Assembly (NCBI RefSeq): GCF_022761035.1
Contig: NZ_JAKWJP010000001.1
Location: 496,001 to 560,000 of the forward strand
Length of the DNA: 64,000 nt
Reading direction: 5' to 3'
Source: Microbacterium sp. SS28
GTDB taxonomy: Bacteria > Actinomycetota > Actinomycetes > Actinomycetales > Microbacteriaceae
The notes below the pieces were generated by a model that worked only from the letters and a program-made list of their open reading frames with translations, was not told where the DNA came from and ran no database searches. Positions 32,697 through 40,771 of the stretch are shown here, piece by piece (within the stretch, counting starts at the first letter, position 1; the number at the start of each line of letters is the position of its first letter). The position numbers and the translations under genes were made by a program.

Positions 32697-34460
32697 TCAG
32701 TGGCGCGGCTTGCGATAGGGGCGGTCGTCGTCGCGGCGCGCCCCGCGCCCCGGGCCACCCGTGTCGAGCCGCAGTTCGATGAGCCGTCCCGAGATGCGGG
32801 TGCCCTCGAGCCGGTCGAGCGTCGCGCGCGAAAGGTCGGCGGGCAGCTCGACGAGGGAGAAGTCCGGCCGGATCTGGATCGCCCCGAAGTCGTCGCGCTT
32901 GAGGCCGCCCTCGTTCGCGAGCGCGCCGACGATCTGGCGGGGCTCGACGCGATGGCGTTTGCCGACGGCGATCCGATAGGTCGCCATCCCCTCGCGGGGC
33001 GTACGGGGCCGTCGCTCGCCGCCGTCGCGATCGCGATCGAAGCCTCCCGGCCGCTCGCCCCGATCGCGCTCGAAGCGTTCGCGGTGCGACGGCTCCGAGT
33101 CGGGCTCGAGCAGGAGCGGCGACTCGCCCTGGGCGACCACGGCGAGGGCGGCGGCGACATCCACTTCGGGAACATCGTGGTTCCGCACGTAGTGGGCGAC
33201 GATGTCGCGGAAGCGGTCGATGCGCTCCGCCTCGCCGAGGGCCGCGGTGATGCGGTCGTCGAAGCGCGCGAGGCGCGTGACGTTGACCTCGTCGACGCTC
33301 GGCAGCGGGATCTCGGTGAGCTCCTGACGCGTGGCGCGCTCGATCGCGCGCACGAGCCCGCGCTCGCGCGGTGTCACGAAGCTGATCGCGTCACCCGACC
33401 GTCCGGCGCGACCCGTGCGGCCGATGCGGTGCACGTAGGACTCGGTGTCGGTGGGGATGTCGAAGTTCACGACGTGCGAGATGCGCTCGACATCGAGGCC
33501 GCGCGCGGCGACGTCCGTCGCGACGAGGATGTCGAGCTTGCCCGACTTGAGCTGGTTGATGGTCTTCTCGCGCACGGGCTGCGCGACGTCGCCGTTGATC
33601 GCGGCCGCCGAGTATCCCCGCGCGCGCAGCTTCTCGGCGATCTCCTCCGTCACGCTCTTCGTGCGGCCGAAGACGATCATCCCGTCGAAGTTCTCGGTCT
33701 CGAGGATGCGCGTGAGGGCATCCATCTTCTGCTGGAACGACACGATGAGGTAGCGCTGCGTGATCGTCGACGACGTCGTCGTCTTGGTCTTGACGGTGAT
33801 CTCTTCGGGATCGTGGAGGTACTGCTGCGAAATGCGCCGGATCGCCGGGGGCATCGTCGCCGAGAAGAGTGCGACCTGCTTCGTGTCGGGAGTGTCGGCG
33901 AGGATCGTCTCGACGTCTTCCGCGAAGCCCATCTTGAGCATCTCGTCGGCCTCGTCGAGCACGAGGTACTTCAGCTCAGTCAGGTCCAGGGTTCCCTTTT
34001 CGAGGTGGTCCATGATGCGTCCGGGCGTGCCGACGATGACGTGCACACCGCGGCGGAGGGCCGACAGCTGCACGCCGTAGCCCTGGCCGCCGTAGACGGG
34101 GAGCACGTGCACTCCCCGCAGGTGCGACGCGTACTTCTCGAACGCCTCGCACACCTGCAGCGCGAGCTCGCGCGTCGGGGCGAGCACGAGCGCCTGCGGC
34201 GTCTTCTGCGACAGGTCGAGTCGGTCGAGGATCGGCAGGGCGAATGCCGCGGTCTTGCCCGTGCCGGTCTGCGCGAGACCCACGACGTCGCGACCGGCCA
34301 GAAGGGTCGGGATCGTCGCCGCCTGGATCGCCGACGGCGTCTCATACCCGACGTCGCGCAGCGCCGCGAGCATCGAATCGCCCAATCCCAGGGCGGCGAA
34401 TGTCATCGTGGCGGGCTCCTGCGGAGCCGCTTCCTCGATCGGGGCATCGGACGTGGTCAC
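32697..34460 (-). CDS. deaD: DEAD-box RNA helicase (DeaD/CsdA type) with DbpA-like RNA-binding domain
   Basis: 587 residues from GTG 34460. Motifs: Q region FAALGLGDSMLAALRDVGYETPSAIQ, I AQTGTGKTA, Ia PTRELALQV, Ib TPGRIMDHL, II VLDEADEML, III SATMPP, then TDVAARGLDVERISHVVNFDIP and HRIGRTGRAGRSG. Residues 430-500 are a charged Arg/Asp/Glu-rich linker. Residues about 495-570 (ATYRIAVGKRHRVEPRQIVGALANEGGLKRDDFGAIQIRPDFSLVELP) are a DbpA RNA-binding domain, and the C terminus is RG-rich. Expected role: ribosome assembly and mRNA decay, often cold-induced. TACCCT lies five bases before the GTG. Confidence 0.94.
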   Translation of the reverse strand: MTTSDAPIEEAAPQEPATMTFAALGLGDSMLAALRDVGYETPSAIQAATIPTLLAGRDVVGLAQTGTGKTAAFALPILDRLDLSQKTPQALVLAPTRELALQVCEAFEKYASHLRGVHVLPVYGGQGYGVQLSALRRGVHVIVGTPGRIMDHLEKGTLDLTELKYLVLDEADEMLKMGFAEDVETILADTPDTKQVALFSATMPPAIRRISQQYLHDPEEITVKTKTTTSSTITQRYLIVSFQQKMDALTRILETENFDGMIVFGRTKSVTEEIAEKLRARGYSAAAINGDVAQPVREKTINQLKSGKLDILVATDVAARGLDVERISHVVNFDIPTDTESYVHRIGRTGRAGRSGDAISFVTPRERGLVRAIERATRQELTEIPLPSVDEVNVTRLARFDDRITAALGEAERIDRFRDIVAHYVRNHDVPEVDVAAALAVVAQGESPLLLEPDSEPSHRERFERDRGERPGGFDRDRDGGERRPRTPREGMATYRIAVGKRHRVEPRQIVGALANEGGLKRDDFGAIQIRPDFSLVELPADLSRATLDRLEGTRISGRLIELRLDTGGPGRGARRDDDRPYRKPRH

Positions 34461-34465
34461 AATTC

Positions 34466-34471
34466 AGGGTA
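34466..34471 (-). promoter_or_regulatory. -10-like box TACCCT for the DEAD-box gene
   Basis: On the minus strand TACCCT is followed by GAATT and GTG 34460. Spacing five, compatible with a leaderless transcript. Confidence 0.4.
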
Positions 34472-34574
34472 GTGGGCGCTTCCTGTGCGGCGACAGGATG
34501 ACGCGTCCGCGCCGCACCTCGGGTGACGCGTCGGGCGCAGCGAGCCGAGACGAAGCGGACGGAGAGGGGTCATC

Positions 34575-35078
34575 ATGGATTTCATGACCGAGGCGCCGAA
34601 GATCGTCGTTCGACCCGAGATCCCCTATGTGGCCATCACCGCCGAGGTCACGATGGACGACATCGGAGCCGTTGTGCCGCCGCTGACGAGTGAGGTCTTC
34701 GACTGGCTGGCGGCGAAGGGCATCGCGCCGGCCGGCGCGGCGTTCTGGAAGTACGACGTCATCGACATGGAGCGCCGCCTCGTGATCGAGACCGGTGTTC
34801 CCGTCGCTGAGCAGGTCGAGGGCGACTCGCGGGTCCGTCGGGGGCTGCTGCCCGCGGGCCGCTATGCGACCGTCATCCACGTCGGTCATCCGCAGACGCT
34901 CATGAGCGCGACCGCGCGGCTGCTCGAGTGGGGCAGGGAGCAGGGTCTGACGTGGGATGTTGCGCCGACGCCGAATGGCGATCGGTGGGGATGTCGTCTG
35001 GAGACCTACCTCGACGAGCCTGGCCAGGACATGAACGAGTGGGCGACGGAACTCGCCTTCAAGCTCGCGGACGACTGA
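34575..35078 (+). CDS. GyrI-like / AraC effector-binding domain protein
   Basis: 167 residues; ATG behind GGAGAGGGG. One bacterial transcription activator effector-binding (SOUL/GyrI-like) domain: PKIVVRPEIPYVAITAEVTMDDIGAVVPPLTSEVFDWLAAKGIAPAGAAFWKYDVIDMERRLVIETGVPV, GDSRVRRGLLPAGRYATVIHVGHPQTL and ETYLDEPGQDMNEWATELAFKL. No DNA-binding domain. Free-standing members bind hydrophobic small molecules and may act in resistance. Confidence 0.85.
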   Translation: MDFMTEAPKIVVRPEIPYVAITAEVTMDDIGAVVPPLTSEVFDWLAAKGIAPAGAAFWKYDVIDMERRLVIETGVPVAEQVEGDSRVRRGLLPAGRYATVIHVGHPQTLMSATARLLEWGREQGLTWDVAPTPNGDRWGCRLETYLDEPGQDMNEWATELAFKLADD

Positions 35079-35130
35079 TCGCCTGCCGCGGGAAGCGAGG
35101 CACTCACGGGCGGCCGGCGGCGAGCCGGGT

Positions 35131-35838
35131 CTACGCCGCGGCAGAGAGTCCGGCCGCGACGGCGAAGCCCAGCACAGCGACGAGGCCAGCGGTGTTCCCG
35201 GCCTTCTCCTTCGCTTCTGGAATCATCGCGCTGACCAGCATGACGAGAAGCGCGCCGGCCGCGAAGCCGTCGATCGCGCCGGTGAGGCGAGGGTCGACCA
35301 CCGAGGAGACCGCGTACCCGCCCAGGGTGGCCAGAGCACAGACGACCGCCACAGCGCTCCATCCGAGGATGATCGTGCGGGACTTCGTGCCGGCGGCGCG
35401 CATGTCGGTGGCTGAGCCGATCGCCTCCGGGAGGTTCGACACGAAGATCGCGACGAGCAGAGCGATGCTCACGCCCTCACCGGCACCCAGGCCGATACCC
35501 AGCACCGCCTGTTCGGGCACTCCGTCCAGCAGGGAGCCCAGGAGCAGGGGCAGGCCCGCAGCGCCCCCGCCGGAGCGCCCTCCGATCCGCTCGACGCCGC
35601 GATCACCGAGGAAGAAGGCCAGCGCGCCCGCGGCGAGCCCCAGCGCGACGGGCAGTCCGCCGGAGACGGCGAGCCCTTCCTCGACGAGCTCGAACGAGAC
35701 GCTGGAGATGAGTGCTCCCGCACCGAAGCCCAGGACGGCCCCGACCAGGCGGTCATCCCATCGATGGATCACCCCCAGCACCGCGCCGATGAGCAGGGAG
35801 GATGCCGCTACCGCACCCCACAAGAGAGCCGCCAACAC
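35131..35838 (-). CDS. ZIP-like metal transporter family protein with atypical metal motifs
   Basis: 235 residues with about seven to eight hydrophobic segments and short loops, as in ZIP/GufA proteins. The usual TM4 motif HNxPEG is replaced by D105-G-V-P-E109-Q (SLLDGVPEQAVLGIG), and the TM5 histidine motif reads SN135-LPE138-AIGSATDM. The overall ZIP pattern of repeated Gly-rich helices (GAVLGFGAGALISSVSFELVEEG, IDGFAAGALLVMLVSAMIPEA) remains. It could transport a different ion or have lost transport. Divergently placed from the TetR gene. No metal is assigned. Confidence 0.75.
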   Translation of the reverse strand: MLAALLWGAVAASSLLIGAVLGVIHRWDDRLVGAVLGFGAGALISSVSFELVEEGLAVSGGLPVALGLAAGALAFFLGDRGVERIGGRSGGGAAGLPLLLGSLLDGVPEQAVLGIGLGAGEGVSIALLVAIFVSNLPEAIGSATDMRAAGTKSRTIILGWSAVAVVCALATLGGYAVSSVVDPRLTGAIDGFAAGALLVMLVSAMIPEAKEKAGNTAGLVAVLGFAVAAGLSAAA

Positions 35839-35950
35839 AGTGACGACGATATCGATGCGAGCGGCATCCGCCTATGGCGTCTGGGACGCGTCGTCAGCCC
35901 GGACGACGGTTCCAGCCCGGGGTGAGCGTGAGCGCTTCTGGGAGGGCCTC

Positions 35951-36562
35951 TCAGCGCGCGAGCGCCGCCGGGAGGATGACGTGGTCGATCGTCGTGATCA
36001 TGAAGTCGCGGTCGACGGGCTCGCGCAGCATCAGTGTGCGGTAGGCGGCCATCGCCGGCCCGATCTGGCACAGCGCCTCGACGTCGACGTCCGAAGAGAT
36101 CTCGCCGCGTTCGATGGCGCGGCGGAAGATGACGCGATTGGCAGCGGCCCGCGGCTCGACGATGGCTTCTCGGGCCGCGGCAGCCAGTTCGGGGTCGCGC
36201 GCGATCATAGAGACGATCCCGGCCATGACCTGCAGTTTGCGCTGACCCTCCTGGATGGTGGGCGAGCGCACCATCGCCACGAGGTCTCCGCGAAGCGTCC
36301 CCGTGTCGGGCAGCGACTCGAGATCGAGATCCTTCGCCTTCATGCAGGCGACCGCGTCGAGCACGAGCTCGGGCTTGGACGCCCAGCGCCGGTAGACCGT
36401 AGCCTTGCCGGCTTTGGCCCGGGCAGCCACCATGTCGATCGTCATGCCGTCGTAGCCGGTCTCGGCGAGCACGTCGAGGGTGGCATCCAGAATCTCGGCA
36501 TCACGCGTGTGATCCCGCTTACGACCGAGGCGAGGCTTGGCCTCGAGGTCGACGTGCGTCAT
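35951..36562 (-). CDS. TetR-family regulator of the adjacent exporter
   Basis: 203 residues from ATG 36562, preceded by AGAAGGAGG. HTH: RDAEILDATLDVLAETGYDGMTIDMVAARAKAGKATVYRRWASKPELVLDAV. The YRRWxSK block and following domain (KLQVMAGIVSMIARDPELAAAAREAIVEPR) belong to the TetR_C_11/AcrR-like group. Divergent from the DHA2 exporter with inverted repeats between, so probably its repressor. Confidence 0.9.
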   Translation of the reverse strand: MTHVDLEAKPRLGRKRDHTRDAEILDATLDVLAETGYDGMTIDMVAARAKAGKATVYRRWASKPELVLDAVACMKAKDLDLESLPDTGTLRGDLVAMVRSPTIQEGQRKLQVMAGIVSMIARDPELAAAAREAIVEPRAAANRVIFRRAIERGEISSDVDVEALCQIGPAMAAYRTLMLREPVDRDFMITTIDHVILPAALAR

Positions 36563-36599
36563 TGCGGCCTGCCTCCTTCTCGTTCGACGGGCCTCAACA

Positions 36600-36613
36600 T
36601 TACCGCCGGGTAA
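36600..36613. promoter_or_regulatory. Candidate TetR operator upstream of the exporter
   Basis: TTACC-GCCG-GGTAA forms 5-base inverted arms in the 104-base divergent gap. A second pair, ACTGT and ACAGT, lies downstream at about 36623-36646. Both flank the exporter promoter. Confidence 0.4.
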
Positions 36614-36653
36614 ATTCCTGAACTGTAACGATCCGGAACTCAACAGTACCGTA

Positions 36654-36659
36654 TATGCT
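36654..36659 (+). promoter_or_regulatory. -10-like box TATGCT for the exporter
   Basis: TATGCT is followed by CCCCTC and ATG 36666; no ribosome-binding site is present. Leaderless type. Confidence 0.5.
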
Positions 36660-36665
36660 CCCCTC

Positions 36666-38165
36666 ATGACTTCCACCCCGCTCGCCACGACCAACGGCCG
36701 TCGCTGGATCACCCTCGCAGTGGTCGGACTCGCCCAGCTCATGGTCGTGCTCGACGCCACCGTTGTGAACATCGCACTCCCCTCGGCGCAGGCCGACCTC
36801 GGCTTCACCGACGGTCAGCGCCAGTGGATCATCACGGCCTACTCGCTCGCCTTCGGCAGCCTGCTGCTGCTCGGCGGCCGACTCTCCGACCTCATGGGTC
36901 GCAAGCGCACGTTCATCATCGGGCTCATCGGCTTCGCGATCGCCTCCGCGCTCGGTGGAGCGGCGGGCACGTTCGAGCTGCTGGTGGCGGCGCGTGCCAT
37001 GCAGGGCGCTTTTGCCGCACTGCTCGCCCCGACGGCACTCGCCGTGCTCACCACGACCTTCGTGATCCCCAAGGAGCGCGCCCGCGCATTCGGGGTCTTC
37101 GGCGCGATCGCCGGCGCGGGCGGTGCCATCGGGCTCCTGCTCGGCGGCATCCTCACGGAAGCCTTCGACTGGCGCTGGAACCTCTACATCAACGTCTTCA
37201 TCGCCGCCGCAGCCCTCATCGGCGCCCTCATCTACATCCCGTTCATCGCGCGCACCGGCCCCCGGCCGAAGCTCGACGTTCCGGGAACCCTCCTGGTCTC
37301 GGGCGGCCTCTTCGGCCTGGTGTTCGGGTTCTCGAACGCCGAGACCGACGGCTGGGACTCGCCGCTGACGTGGGGCATGCTCGCAGCCGCCGTCGTCCTG
37401 CTCGGCACCTTCGTGCTGTGGCAGCGCCGGGCGAAGCATCCGCTCCTCCCCCTGGCGATCGTCCTCGACCGCAACCGCGGCGCGGCCTTCCTCTCGGTGA
37501 TGGTCGCCGGCGCGGGGATGTTCGGCATCTTCCTCTTCGTCACCTACTACCTGCAGCTGACCCTGGGCTATTCGCCGATCCAGACCGGTCTCGCCTTCCT
37601 TCCGATGATCGGGATGCTGGTGCTCGCCGCGCAGCTGGGCACGAACATCTTCGTGCCGAGGTTCGGCCCCAAGGTGCTGGTGCCCTCCGGCATGATCCTC
37701 GGCGTGATCGGGATGATCTGGCTCACGTTCCTCGACGCCTCGAGCGTCTACGCGGCGAACGTGATGCCACCGCTCATGGTGATCGGCTTCGCGATGGGCA
37801 CGATCATGCCGGCATCGATGCAGACCGCGACGCTCGGGGTGAACCGGGAGTTCGCCGGTGTCGCCTCAGCGACGGTCAACACGAGCCAGCAGGTCGGCGG
37901 GTCGATCGGCACTGCACTGCTCAACACCCTCGCGGCCACGGCTGCGGCGGACTACCTCGCCGCGCACACGCCCGTGACACCCGAGGTCGGCGTGGATGCC
38001 GCGCTCGCGAGCTACGCCACCGCGTACTGGTGGGGCGCGGCCTTCTTCGCCGCCGGAGCTGTCATGGCGGCCCTGTTGTTCCGTCGGCGCGGCGACGGGA
38101 TCTCTCTGTCGCACGACGAGCAGCCTGCGGCCGGCGCGGACGTGGACCCCGTCGTCGTCCACTGA
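36666..38165 (+). CDS. DHA2-type MFS exporter
   Basis: 499 residues, about 14 membrane helices. Opens with RRWITLAVVGLAQLMVVLDATVVNIALPSAQADLGF, a hallmark of the EmrB/QacA group. Motif A is GGRLSDLMGRKRTF and motif C is AIAGAGGAIGLLLGGIL. QTATLGVNREFAGVASATVNTSQQVGGSIGTALLNTLA is the conserved C-terminal block. It is under the probable control of the divergent TetR gene and expected to export drugs or metabolites. The cytoplasmic tail is acidic. Confidence 0.92.
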   Translation: MTSTPLATTNGRRWITLAVVGLAQLMVVLDATVVNIALPSAQADLGFTDGQRQWIITAYSLAFGSLLLLGGRLSDLMGRKRTFIIGLIGFAIASALGGAAGTFELLVAARAMQGAFAALLAPTALAVLTTTFVIPKERARAFGVFGAIAGAGGAIGLLLGGILTEAFDWRWNLYINVFIAAAALIGALIYIPFIARTGPRPKLDVPGTLLVSGGLFGLVFGFSNAETDGWDSPLTWGMLAAAVVLLGTFVLWQRRAKHPLLPLAIVLDRNRGAAFLSVMVAGAGMFGIFLFVTYYLQLTLGYSPIQTGLAFLPMIGMLVLAAQLGTNIFVPRFGPKVLVPSGMILGVIGMIWLTFLDASSVYAANVMPPLMVIGFAMGTIMPASMQTATLGVNREFAGVASATVNTSQQVGGSIGTALLNTLAATAAADYLAAHTPVTPEVGVDAALASYATAYWWGAAFFAAGAVMAALLFRRRGDGISLSHDEQPAAGADVDPVVVH

Positions 38166-38200
38166 TCCGAGCAGCCCTTCTGCTGCGCGGGCGACCGGGT

Positions 38201-38206
38201 TACGGT
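38201..38206 (+). promoter_or_regulatory. -10-like box TACGGT for the NTF2-like gene
   Basis: TACGGT is followed by CGGTGTC and ATG 38214. Leaderless type. Confidence 0.45.
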
Positions 38207-38213
38207 CGGTGTC

Positions 38214-38624
38214 ATGGCCTCCCTGCTGGAACGCTTGCGGGACGCGACGAACGCCCATGACCCGCAGCGGATGGCTTCGCTGTTCGCGTACGACTATGAG
38301 AGCAGCCAGCCCGCGCATCCTGCCCGCGCCTTCAGAGGCCGTGAGCAGGTGCTGGCCAACTGGACGGCGGTGTTCCGGGGTGTCCCGGACTTCGCCGCCG
38401 AACTGATGGCCGCCGCGGTCGACGGTGACACTGAGTGGGGTGAATGGGACTGGCGCGGTCGCTACACCGATGGCGCCGCGTTCGCGATGCGCGGTGTCGT
38501 GATCCTTACTGCACGCGATGGACTGATCTCACGAATGCGCCTGTATGTGGAACCCGTCGACGGCGGTGACGACGACATCGACGCCGCCGTACGGGACCTC
38601 TATCGACCACCGACGGACGACTGA
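38214..38624 (+). CDS. SnoaL-like (NTF2 fold) protein
   Basis: 136 residues. LLERLRDATNAHDPQRMASLFAYDYESSQPAHPARAFRGREQVLANWTAVFRGVPDFAAELMAAAVDGDTEWGEWDWRGRYTDG is a typical SnoaL-like nuclear transport factor 2 domain, with a final strand ISRMRLYVEPV. Such proteins are small cone-shaped enzymes or ligand binders. No catalytic role can be assigned from the sequence. Confidence 0.85.
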   Translation: MASLLERLRDATNAHDPQRMASLFAYDYESSQPAHPARAFRGREQVLANWTAVFRGVPDFAAELMAAAVDGDTEWGEWDWRGRYTDGAAFAMRGVVILTARDGLISRMRLYVEPVDGGDDDIDAAVRDLYRPPTDD

Positions 38625-38662
38625 CCGGTCGCCCCGCACACGCACCCACGGAGTGAACCGAG

Positions 38663-39415
38663 ATGTGGATCGAGTGCTTCGAGAAGGACACGCGATACGA
38701 CGGCGCCGACATCGACGCGCTGATCGAGCAGTTCATCGAACACGTGCGCGCCACGCACGACGTGCCGTACCCCGAGGCCGAGATGAGGCTGTGGGCACGC
38801 AATTTCGCTGAGGCGTCGGCGCGTGAAGACGGGCCCACTGAGCGACTGCCGTCGATCGGCTCGATCGAGATCCATCCCGTCACAGAGGAGCGCATCGACG
38901 ATTGGCTGCGGTTCTTCGACCGCGACGCGTTCCCCGACAACCCGGACTGGGGATCCTGCTATTGCCTGCATCCTCACACCGGCGACGCTCCCGAGCGGCC
39001 CTGGCGCGACGTGCGGGCAGACATGATCGAGCGCCTCCGCGCGGGAGCGACGCTCGGCTACCTCGCATACGTCGACGGCCGAGCGGCTGGCTGGGTCAAC
39101 GCCTCGCCCCGATCGACCTACGCGAAGTACGCCGGCATCGATCCTCACGGTCCCGCTCCTGACGCCATCGTGGGCGTCTCCTGCTTCGTCATCGCCCCGC
39201 CCTACCGGCGCCATGGCGTCTCATCGGCGCTCCTGGATCGCGTCGTGACCGACGCCGCGGCGCGCGGCGCGGAGCACATCGAGGGATATCCGCGCCGCGA
39301 GGCGGATGGCGAGGACTCAGCGGCCTTCTGCGGCCCCCGGTCGATGTTCGACGCGCGCAGCTTCGCGCCCGCCGAGGAGCACGAGCACTACACCGTGGTC
39401 CGCCGATCCCTCTGA
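38663..39415 (+). CDS. GNAT-family acetyltransferase
   Basis: 250 residues. An N-terminal about 70-residue helical extension (DIDALIEQFIEHVRATHDVPYPEAEMRLWARNFAEA) precedes a GNAT domain whose acetyl-CoA loop is SCFVIAPPYRRHGVSSALLDRVVTDAAARGAEHIEGYP. The segment GSCYCLHPHTGDAPERPWRDVRADMIERLRAGATLGYLAYVDGRAAGWVNASPRSTY is typical of an actinobacterial GNAT subgroup. Acceptor unknown. It may share a transcript with the NTF2-like gene 38 bases upstream. Confidence 0.85.
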   Translation: MWIECFEKDTRYDGADIDALIEQFIEHVRATHDVPYPEAEMRLWARNFAEASAREDGPTERLPSIGSIEIHPVTEERIDDWLRFFDRDAFPDNPDWGSCYCLHPHTGDAPERPWRDVRADMIERLRAGATLGYLAYVDGRAAGWVNASPRSTYAKYAGIDPHGPAPDAIVGVSCFVIAPPYRRHGVSSALLDRVVTDAAARGAEHIEGYPRREADGEDSAAFCGPRSMFDARSFAPAEEHEHYTVVRRSL

Positions 39416-39452
39416 TCGATCGGCATCCAACCGAAGGAAGGGCCGGCGGCGA

Positions 39453-40667
39453 TCAGTGCTGCCGGACGAGACGGTTGAGTCGCTCGGACATCACGAGGCC
39501 CAAGGCCGTCAGGACGGCCAGGAAGAGCGGCAGCATCCACATTCCCGACCAGGCCGAGAGTGCGCCGAACAGGGGCGGCGCGAGGGTGGAACCGGCGTAG
39601 GCGGCCGCCATCTGGATGCCGACGATCGCCTGCGAGTTGCGGCGACCGAAGTTGACGGGCGTGGAGTGGATGATCGCGGGATAGATCGGCGCACAGCCGA
39701 GACCCGCGATCACGAGCCCGACGAGCGCCAGCACATCGGTCTCGACCGGGAGCGCGAGCATCGCGACACCGATGCCGACCGTCACGAAGCCGCCGCGGAT
39801 CATGCGCCGGTCGCCGACCCGGTCGGCGAAGAAGCCTGCGATGAAGCGTCCTGCGGTGATGCCGATGAGGAACAGCGAGGCGAACGCCGCCGCGGTCGCG
39901 GGGTCGACTCCGCGATCCGTCACGAGATACGTCGATGCCCAGAGGATCGCGGTGCTCTCGAGGCCGCAGTAGGCGAAGAAGGCCGTCAGGATCAGCAGGA
40001 CGCCGGGGATTCGAAGAGCCTGCGCGAGGGGCACGTGCGCGCTGCGTCTTCCCGTGGGCTCGTCAGCGCCTTGGTGCGTCTCACCCGGTTCGGCCGCATG
40101 ACCGGCCGGGACGAGCGGGTTGACCCTTCGCCACAGCGGGATGCTCACGAGCAGCACCGCCGTGAGGAGGACTTGGATCACGCCGACGATCTGGTAGGCG
40201 CTGGACCAGCCCAGACCCGCCGTGAGCGCGTAGCTCATGATGAAAGGGCTGATCGACGCGCCCAGCCCCCAACAGGCATGCAGCCAGTTCATGTGGCGCG
40301 CGGCGTAGTGCAGGGCCACGTAGTTGTTGAGGGCGGCGTCGACGGCGCCGGCCCCGAGGCCATACGGAATCGCCCAGAGGCACAGCATCCAGAACGAGTC
40401 GGAGACTGAGAAGCCGACGAGTGCCGCCGCGGTCATCCCGACGCTGACGGCCGTGACGAGTCCGACGCCGAATCGGCGAGTGACGCGCTCGGACGCGAGG
40501 CTCGAGAGGATCGTGCCGCTCGCGATGATCATCGTGATGATGCCGGCGAAGGCGATCGGCACGCCGAGGTCCTGGTGCATGACCGGCCATCCCGCACCCA
40601 CGAGGGCGTCGGGCAGTCCGAGGCTGATGAAGGCGACATAGATGATCGCCAGGAGGAGCGAGTACAC
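39453..40667 (-). CDS. MFS transporter (sugar-type)
   Basis: 404 residues, twelve predicted helices. Starts MYSLLLAIIYVAFISLGLPDALVGAGWPVMHQDLGVP, resembling the FucP/YfkF-like branch. Features include LWAIPYGLGAGAVDAALNNYVALHY and HACWGLGASISPFIMSYAL. It lies downstream of the isomerase and dehydrogenase genes, but a strong terminator (40730-40761) intervenes, so expression is by readthrough or its own promoter. Probably imports the sugar or polyol metabolised by these enzymes. Confidence 0.88.
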   Translation of the reverse strand: MYSLLLAIIYVAFISLGLPDALVGAGWPVMHQDLGVPIAFAGIITMIIASGTILSSLASERVTRRFGVGLVTAVSVGMTAAALVGFSVSDSFWMLCLWAIPYGLGAGAVDAALNNYVALHYAARHMNWLHACWGLGASISPFIMSYALTAGLGWSSAYQIVGVIQVLLTAVLLVSIPLWRRVNPLVPAGHAAEPGETHQGADEPTGRRSAHVPLAQALRIPGVLLILTAFFAYCGLESTAILWASTYLVTDRGVDPATAAAFASLFLIGITAGRFIAGFFADRVGDRRMIRGGFVTVGIGVAMLALPVETDVLALVGLVIAGLGCAPIYPAIIHSTPVNFGRRNSQAIVGIQMAAAYAGSTLAPPLFGALSAWSGMWMLPLFLAVLTALGLVMSERLNRLVRQH

Positions 40668-40718
40668 GGTTGTGCGAGGTGCCTTTCAGAAGGGCATCGG
40701 TGCGCCGATCACAGAGCC

Positions 40719-40761
40719 CGAAAAGAACGGGGCTCGGGTCGCAGCGAAGCGACCCGAGCCC
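40719..40761 (-). terminator. Rho-independent terminator after the Gfo/Idh gene
   Basis: On the minus strand GGGCTCGGGTCGC (40761-40749) and its perfect complement (40742-40730) form a 13-bp stem with a 6-base loop. CGTTCTTTT follows. Stem plus U-tract is a textbook terminator, rare in this genome. Confidence 0.8.
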
Positions 40762-40771
40762 AGGATGTCAG

